In this document: piece by piece, positions 22,052 to 24,785 of the stretch
Numbering within the stretch: the stretch's first letter is position 1
How the letters are laid out: every line of letters begins with the position of its first letter
Source of the DNA: Deinococcus aquatilis DSM 23025
GTDB lineage: Bacteria > Deinococcota > Deinococci > Deinococcales > Deinococcaceae
Assembly: GCF_000378445.1 (NCBI RefSeq)
Contig: NZ_KB899753.1
Location: forward strand, 1 to 24,785
Direction of reading: 5' to 3'
Length of the DNA stretch: 24,785 nt
The notes under the pieces: generated by a model
The model's input: the letters and a program-made list of their open reading frames with translations, nothing else
What the model was told of the DNA's origin: nothing
Database searches by the model: none
Translations under genes and position numbers: made by a program

Positions 22052-22939
22052 TCAGCTGTCGAGGGCTTGGCCCGCCAGATTCCGAAATCGGAGCAGCTCT
22101 TTGCTGACTGGATCGACGCGGAGTCCCCGCTGCGTCCAAGTCAGCGTCTTCTGGTGTTGCCCCATCTGAGTCCACGCCTCAAATGCTTCTTGCCGGTAGA
22201 CGTAATACTGGGTGGGCACACCGATCTGAACTGCGCGGTCAAAGTTGGCTGTGGCGGCTTGGATGTTCCCCAGTCTCAAGTTGGCTTTGCCCAGGCCCCA
22301 CCAAGCGAAGGGGTCGTTGGGCCGGGCTTTGACGTCCTCTTCGCCGTGCAGTTTGGCATGCTGCCAGTTGGCCGTCACGTTCCAATCGCTGCCCATCGCC
22401 TCGCGCACCAACCCTCCTTTGGCCGGAGGAAAAGCCACGAGATATTCTCCGTTGTAGTAGCGCCACAGCTCGGTGAATTCAGCCGTGGTCAGGCTCAAGT
22501 TCGGCCCCCGCAGCGGATCGCTCACCAGAAACCGCCCAGCACTGTAGCCGTAGACCGTGCGAAAGTGGGCCACATTGCTGCCAGATTGAAGCCGTTGCTG
22601 CACCACCACCGGAAGGCCGCGGGAGACCAGTTCACGCACCACTTCCACATCTCCTGCGTAACGGATCACGCTCTGCAGCCCAAATCGACCTAAATAGGCG
22701 GCCAATTCAAGGCTGGTGACTTGCGGATCGTTGGAACCATCTTTCAGCGCGGCCGCCGCCTGCGTTTGACTGACCGAAGTGCCGTAGTACCCTAACACGG
22801 TCAGCGCCGTGACCGGGCCACAATTGTTGAGCCGCTGATACTCATGTCGGATGTTATTCAGGACAGTGCTGGAGGGCGCAGCAGCGGCAGGAGGTGTGAA
22901 TGCGAAGACAGCCAACGGCCACCAACGAGGAACCATCAT
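22052..22939 (-). CDS. Secreted C39-like cysteine peptidase with TPR-like tail
   Basis: The 295-residue protein begins with a hydrophobic export signal (about 1-22). A Peptidase_C39_2-type domain (about 30-200) shows catalytic C40 in RLNNCGPVTALTVLGYYG, H125 in SNVAHFRTVYGY and D141 in FLVSDPL. The C-terminal 90 residues form helical pairs like tetratricopeptide repeats (PFAWWGLGKANLRLGNIQAATANFDRA is one). Such proteins cleave or bind peptides outside the cell; the substrate is unknown. ATG 22939 is chosen because it overlaps the stop of the 39-codon ORF upstream (ATGA). The frame is open to 23014, but without a ribosome-binding site. Confidence 0.8.
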   Translation of the reverse strand: MMVPRWWPLAVFAFTPPAAAAPSSTVLNNIRHEYQRLNNCGPVTALTVLGYYGTSVSQTQAAAALKDGSNDPQVTSLELAAYLGRFGLQSVIRYAGDVEVVRELVSRGLPVVVQQRLQSGSNVAHFRTVYGYSAGRFLVSDPLRGPNLSLTTAEFTELWRYYNGEYLVAFPPAKGGLVREAMGSDWNVTANWQHAKLHGEEDVKARPNDPFAWWGLGKANLRLGNIQAATANFDRAVQIGVPTQYYVYRQEAFEAWTQMGQHQKTLTWTQRGLRVDPVSKELLRFRNLAGQALDS

Positions 22940-23055
22940 GTCCGGTTCTGCCCAGCGTGTGTCGTCAGGGAAGAGGAGCAGTCCGGGCTCCTGGACGTCC
23001 CTTGAGCAGCACATGTTGCTGACTGAACCCTCAGCTTGAAACGGTATTCATTCAC
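22936..23055 (-). CDS. 39-codon ORF upstream of the C39 peptidase
   Basis: GTG 23055 follows a strong AAGGAGG by 5 nt. The short frame contains two Cys and a Ser/Thr-rich second half, has no hydrophobic signal and ends in a TGA that overlaps the ATG of the peptidase gene. The best ribosome-binding site of this locus therefore serves the small ORF, and the peptidase is probably translated by coupling. It may be a leader peptide, or the remnant of an earlier N-terminus separated by a frameshift. Function unknown. Confidence 0.45.
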   Translation of the reverse strand: MNEYRFKLRVQSATCAAQGTSRSPDCSSSLTTHAGQNRT

Positions 23056-23588
23056 CCTTTCCTCCTTAATCCAGGGACACCAGGTTGATTGTTCGCTCGT
23101 CCTGTGCCTTGATCCTTCAGGTGCGGCCCAGGCTCTTATCGGGACTGTCCACCCAAACTCTCTGTTCTCTGGCAGGAACTTCTGCGAGGTTGGCACTGCT
23201 GTGGCTTGAGCGGGTCTTTGAGCTCTCTCTGAAATCCAGCCGCACTGTCCACCCAAGCCGCGCTCCCGTCAGAGTGACTCTCGCTGACAACACCATCAAG
23301 TGCCGTATTCCCAAACGTTTTACTGGGATGATCCCCAATCACGCACGGGAGGGGGCAGCGGCACGCGGCTTGGCCTGCGTCAGGGACGTGATAGAGACGT
23401 AGGAAGTGAGACAGGGAAGCGCTTTCTGCTTCACCGTGCCTCACACAGAGCTTGAAGTGCATGGACGACGTTACCCATCTCGCCTGTCCTTTCAACGGGG
23501 CTGAGCTGGAACAGGCAGAGCCCCCTCTTCCTCACACGTCATCGCCAACAGGGACACTTTCAACTTCGGCTGGGATCAGCCCCATCGT
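23056..23588. other. Intergenic region without a supported gene
   Basis: These 533 nt lie between the 39-codon ORF and the copper-storage gene. Open frames on both strands (for example 23136-23495 minus) lack start signals and recognisable domains. No direct-repeat promoter was found. Nothing is assigned. Confidence 0.4.
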
Positions 23589-23939
23589 TCAGGCGGCCAT
23601 CTGACGGCACAGGGCGGCGCAGGCGCGGCAGGCCTCAGCGCACACGCGGCAGTGGTCGTGATGGGCGGCGTGCTGCTCACACTCGGCAGCGCAGCGCTCG
23701 CACGCTTCAGCGCACATCCGGCAGGCCTCTGGATGGAGATCACTGCCCCGCATCAGCAAACGGGCCGTGAATGCACAGGCGTCGGCACAGTCACGGTCCA
23801 ACTGCACACACCGCGCCATCATCTTCACGTCGTCTTCCATCAAGCAGGCGGTCGCGCAGTGTTCACACGCGGCCAGACAGGTCAGGCAGGCGTCAAGACA
23901 GGCCTGCAGTTCGGGGCTGAGCTTCGCGGTCATCGTCAT
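23589..23939 (-). CDS. Four-helix-bundle copper-binding protein (Csp/DUF326)
   Basis: A 116-residue protein with 19 cysteines spaced as CxxxC and CxxC along four predicted helices: ACLDACLTCLAACEHCATAC, then ARCVQLDRDCADAC, EACRMCAEACERC, and CRVCAEACRACAALC. This is the copper-storage protein pattern: Cys pairs line the bundle core and hold many Cu(I) ions. There is no export signal, so it is the cytosolic Csp3 type. A His-rich HAAHHDHC loop lies between helices. ATG 23939 follows GGGAGG by 6 nt. It lies behind composite promoter copy 8 and is monocistronic. Confidence 0.9.
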   Translation of the reverse strand: MTMTAKLSPELQACLDACLTCLAACEHCATACLMEDDVKMMARCVQLDRDCADACAFTARLLMRGSDLHPEACRMCAEACERCAAECEQHAAHHDHCRVCAEACRACAALCRQMAA

Positions 23940-23968
23940 AAGGAACCTCCCAGATGTGGAACGCTCGC

Positions 23969-24000
23969 AGCCTAAAACCGCTGTGTAAAGGTCGTGTAAA
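23969..24000 (-). promoter_or_regulatory. Composite direct-repeat promoter, copy 8 (copper-storage gene)
   Basis: Read on the minus strand: TTTACA at 24000-23995, 5 nt, TTTACA at 23989-23984, 9 nt, then TAGGCT at 23974-23969. The half-sites end in CA rather than CC, but are identical to each other, and all spacings match the other seven copies. The predicted leader of about 22 nt contains the ribosome-binding site. Confidence 0.6.
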
Positions 24001-24098
24001 AATCAGTGGGTGTGAAGGCCGCTTAAAGGATGAAGTGAGCTCTCTTGCTCTGAGGGGCGAATGCTCAGCGCCCGTGGTGCTGGCCCAAGGTCTGGCCT

Positions 24099-24785
24099 TC
24101 AGTACTGGACATCTTGGTCTCCAGCCGCGTCAGGCGCTGAAAAACCAGTCGTGAGAAGCTTCGTAAAGGTCACCTGTGCGCGACGACTCCACCGAAGTGC
24201 GTGTGCCAGGCGTTCCCAACCAGCGGTGACGAGGCTCAGGGCCTTGCGGCCATGGGTCTTGAGTTGGATGGGGCGCTGAAGCACCCCATCCACGCCGACA
24301 AGCAGGCACCACACCCAGGCGAGCGTCACCATGCCAAACAGGCGCTCGAGGCGATCCTGCTGGGTCATCGCAGTGCGTTCCAAGTCGAAGCCGCGCAATT
24401 TCATCGAAGAAAACGTGCATTCAACCGACCAGCGAAGTCGGTAGACCACACCGGCCTCCTGGGCGTGTAGATCGGTGGCGAGACACACCAGGTCTCCGGC
24501 CGGAGACCTGGTGACGACCATCTGCATGCGGCAGCCGTAGATGACTTCTTTGTCCATCATGGCGACCATCTGACCGGGAGCCAGGTCAGCGTAGACCTCG
24601 TCCAGACGATCACCATCCACGCGAGCGTTGCCTTTGACGCGCAGACACCGCTTGATCCGGCGGCGTTGCAGGAACCTTGACCAGTCCTGACCAACAAACT
24701 CGCGGTCGGCGATCAGCACCTTCCAGCGTCTCGCTGGAAGGTGCCGCAGCAGACGGGCGACCAGTCGTTCACGCGTGGCGGTGTC
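24099..24785 (-). CDS. IS4 family transposase (5'-partial, runs off the window)
   Basis: The frame is open to the right edge, so the N-terminus lies outside. It contains LIADREFVGQDW with a catalytic Asp, and a YRLRWSVECTFSSMKLRGFD segment matching the Y-(2)-R-(3)-E-(6)-K signature that carries the catalytic Glu of IS4 transposases. The C-terminus is intact, ending at TGA 24099. The element's inverted repeat should lie between the stop and the copper-storage promoter (24001-24098) but could not be identified with one end only. A 28-bp perfect palindrome lies inside the gene at 24486-24513. Confidence 0.85.
   Translation of the reverse strand, partial: DTATRERLVARLLRHLPARRWKVLIADREFVGQDWSRFLQRRRIKRCLRVKGNARVDGDRLDEVYADLAPGQMVAMMDKEVIYGCRMQMVVTRSPAGDLVCLATDLHAQEAGVVYRLRWSVECTFSSMKLRGFDLERTAMTQQDRLERLFGMVTLAWVWCLLVGVDGVLQRPIQLKTHGRKALSLVTAGWERLAHALRWSRRAQVTFTKLLTTGFSAPDAAGDQDVQY
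24486..24513. repeat. 28-bp perfect palindrome within the transposase gene
   Basis: Left arm 24486-24499 is the exact reverse complement of right arm 24500-24513, with no loop. In the mRNA it would form a hairpin with a GGCC-centred tip. It encodes part of the SPAGDLV segment. It could limit transposase expression or be a by-product of codon choice. Confidence 0.6.

Noticed and set aside
1..24785. CRISPR arrays, tRNA, rRNA, riboswitches or a replication origin
   Set aside because: I saw no regularly spaced repeats, cloverleaf-like sequences, conserved riboswitch cores, or iteron clusters with rep/par genes.

Overview
The window looks like Deinococcus DNA, probably an accessory region or large plasmid. 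It is GC-rich and has many insertion-sequence remnants. Many genes have a TANNNT-like -10 hexamer only 6-7 nt before the start codon, the leaderless layout described for Deinococcus. The genus is inferred from protein character and promoter style; no rRNA or tRNA is present to confirm it.

Layout. 1-892: the end of an IS630-type element cuts a heparan-alpha-glucosaminide acetyltransferase-like membrane gene, which follows a 48-codon ORF. 1439-1930: a secreted PepSY-domain protein. 2200-2590: a decayed gene. 2733-3329: a DedA membrane protein. 3418-4601: a type III polyketide synthase remnant and two small unknown genes. 5335-6138: a GNAT acetyltransferase. 6531-10771: a tightly overlapping operon of PAP2 phosphatase, OmpR-type response regulator, histidine kinase, membrane protein and PIG-L deacetylase. 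11227-12054: undecaprenyl-diphosphate phosphatase UppP. 12594-13424: a divergent ApbE-like protein. 13855-15869: a secreted S8 protease and an alpha/beta-hydrolase lipoprotein. 15995-16380: IS701 and other debris. 16393-20326: DUF5713, an ArsR/MFS pair, small unknown genes, a ZIP remnant and a small secreted protein. 20760-21960: fragments of PhoX, phosphoketolase and a DUF5676 protein. 22052-23055: a C39-type peptidase behind a 39-codon ORF. 23589-23939: a Cys-rich copper-storage protein. 24099-end: an IS4-family transposase.

Main discovery candidate. Eight promoters share one rigid composite element: two direct-repeat hexamers of consensus TATACC and TTTACC, exactly 11 bp apart start to start, then exactly 9 nt, then a -10-like hexamer with A at position 2 and T at position 6. 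They precede the small ORF/acetyltransferase pair, pepSY, dedA, the PAP2/two-component operon, uppP, apbE, the S8 protease and the copper-storage gene. Direct repeats one helical turn apart that stand in for a -35 box are typical of OmpR/PhoB-family regulators, and the window encodes one such regulator behind one of the copies. I infer an autoregulated envelope regulon. Three members (DedA, PAP2, UppP) belong to families that move or dephosphorylate the undecaprenyl lipid carrier. Other members are secreted, membrane-bound or metal-binding. The inducing signal is unknown.
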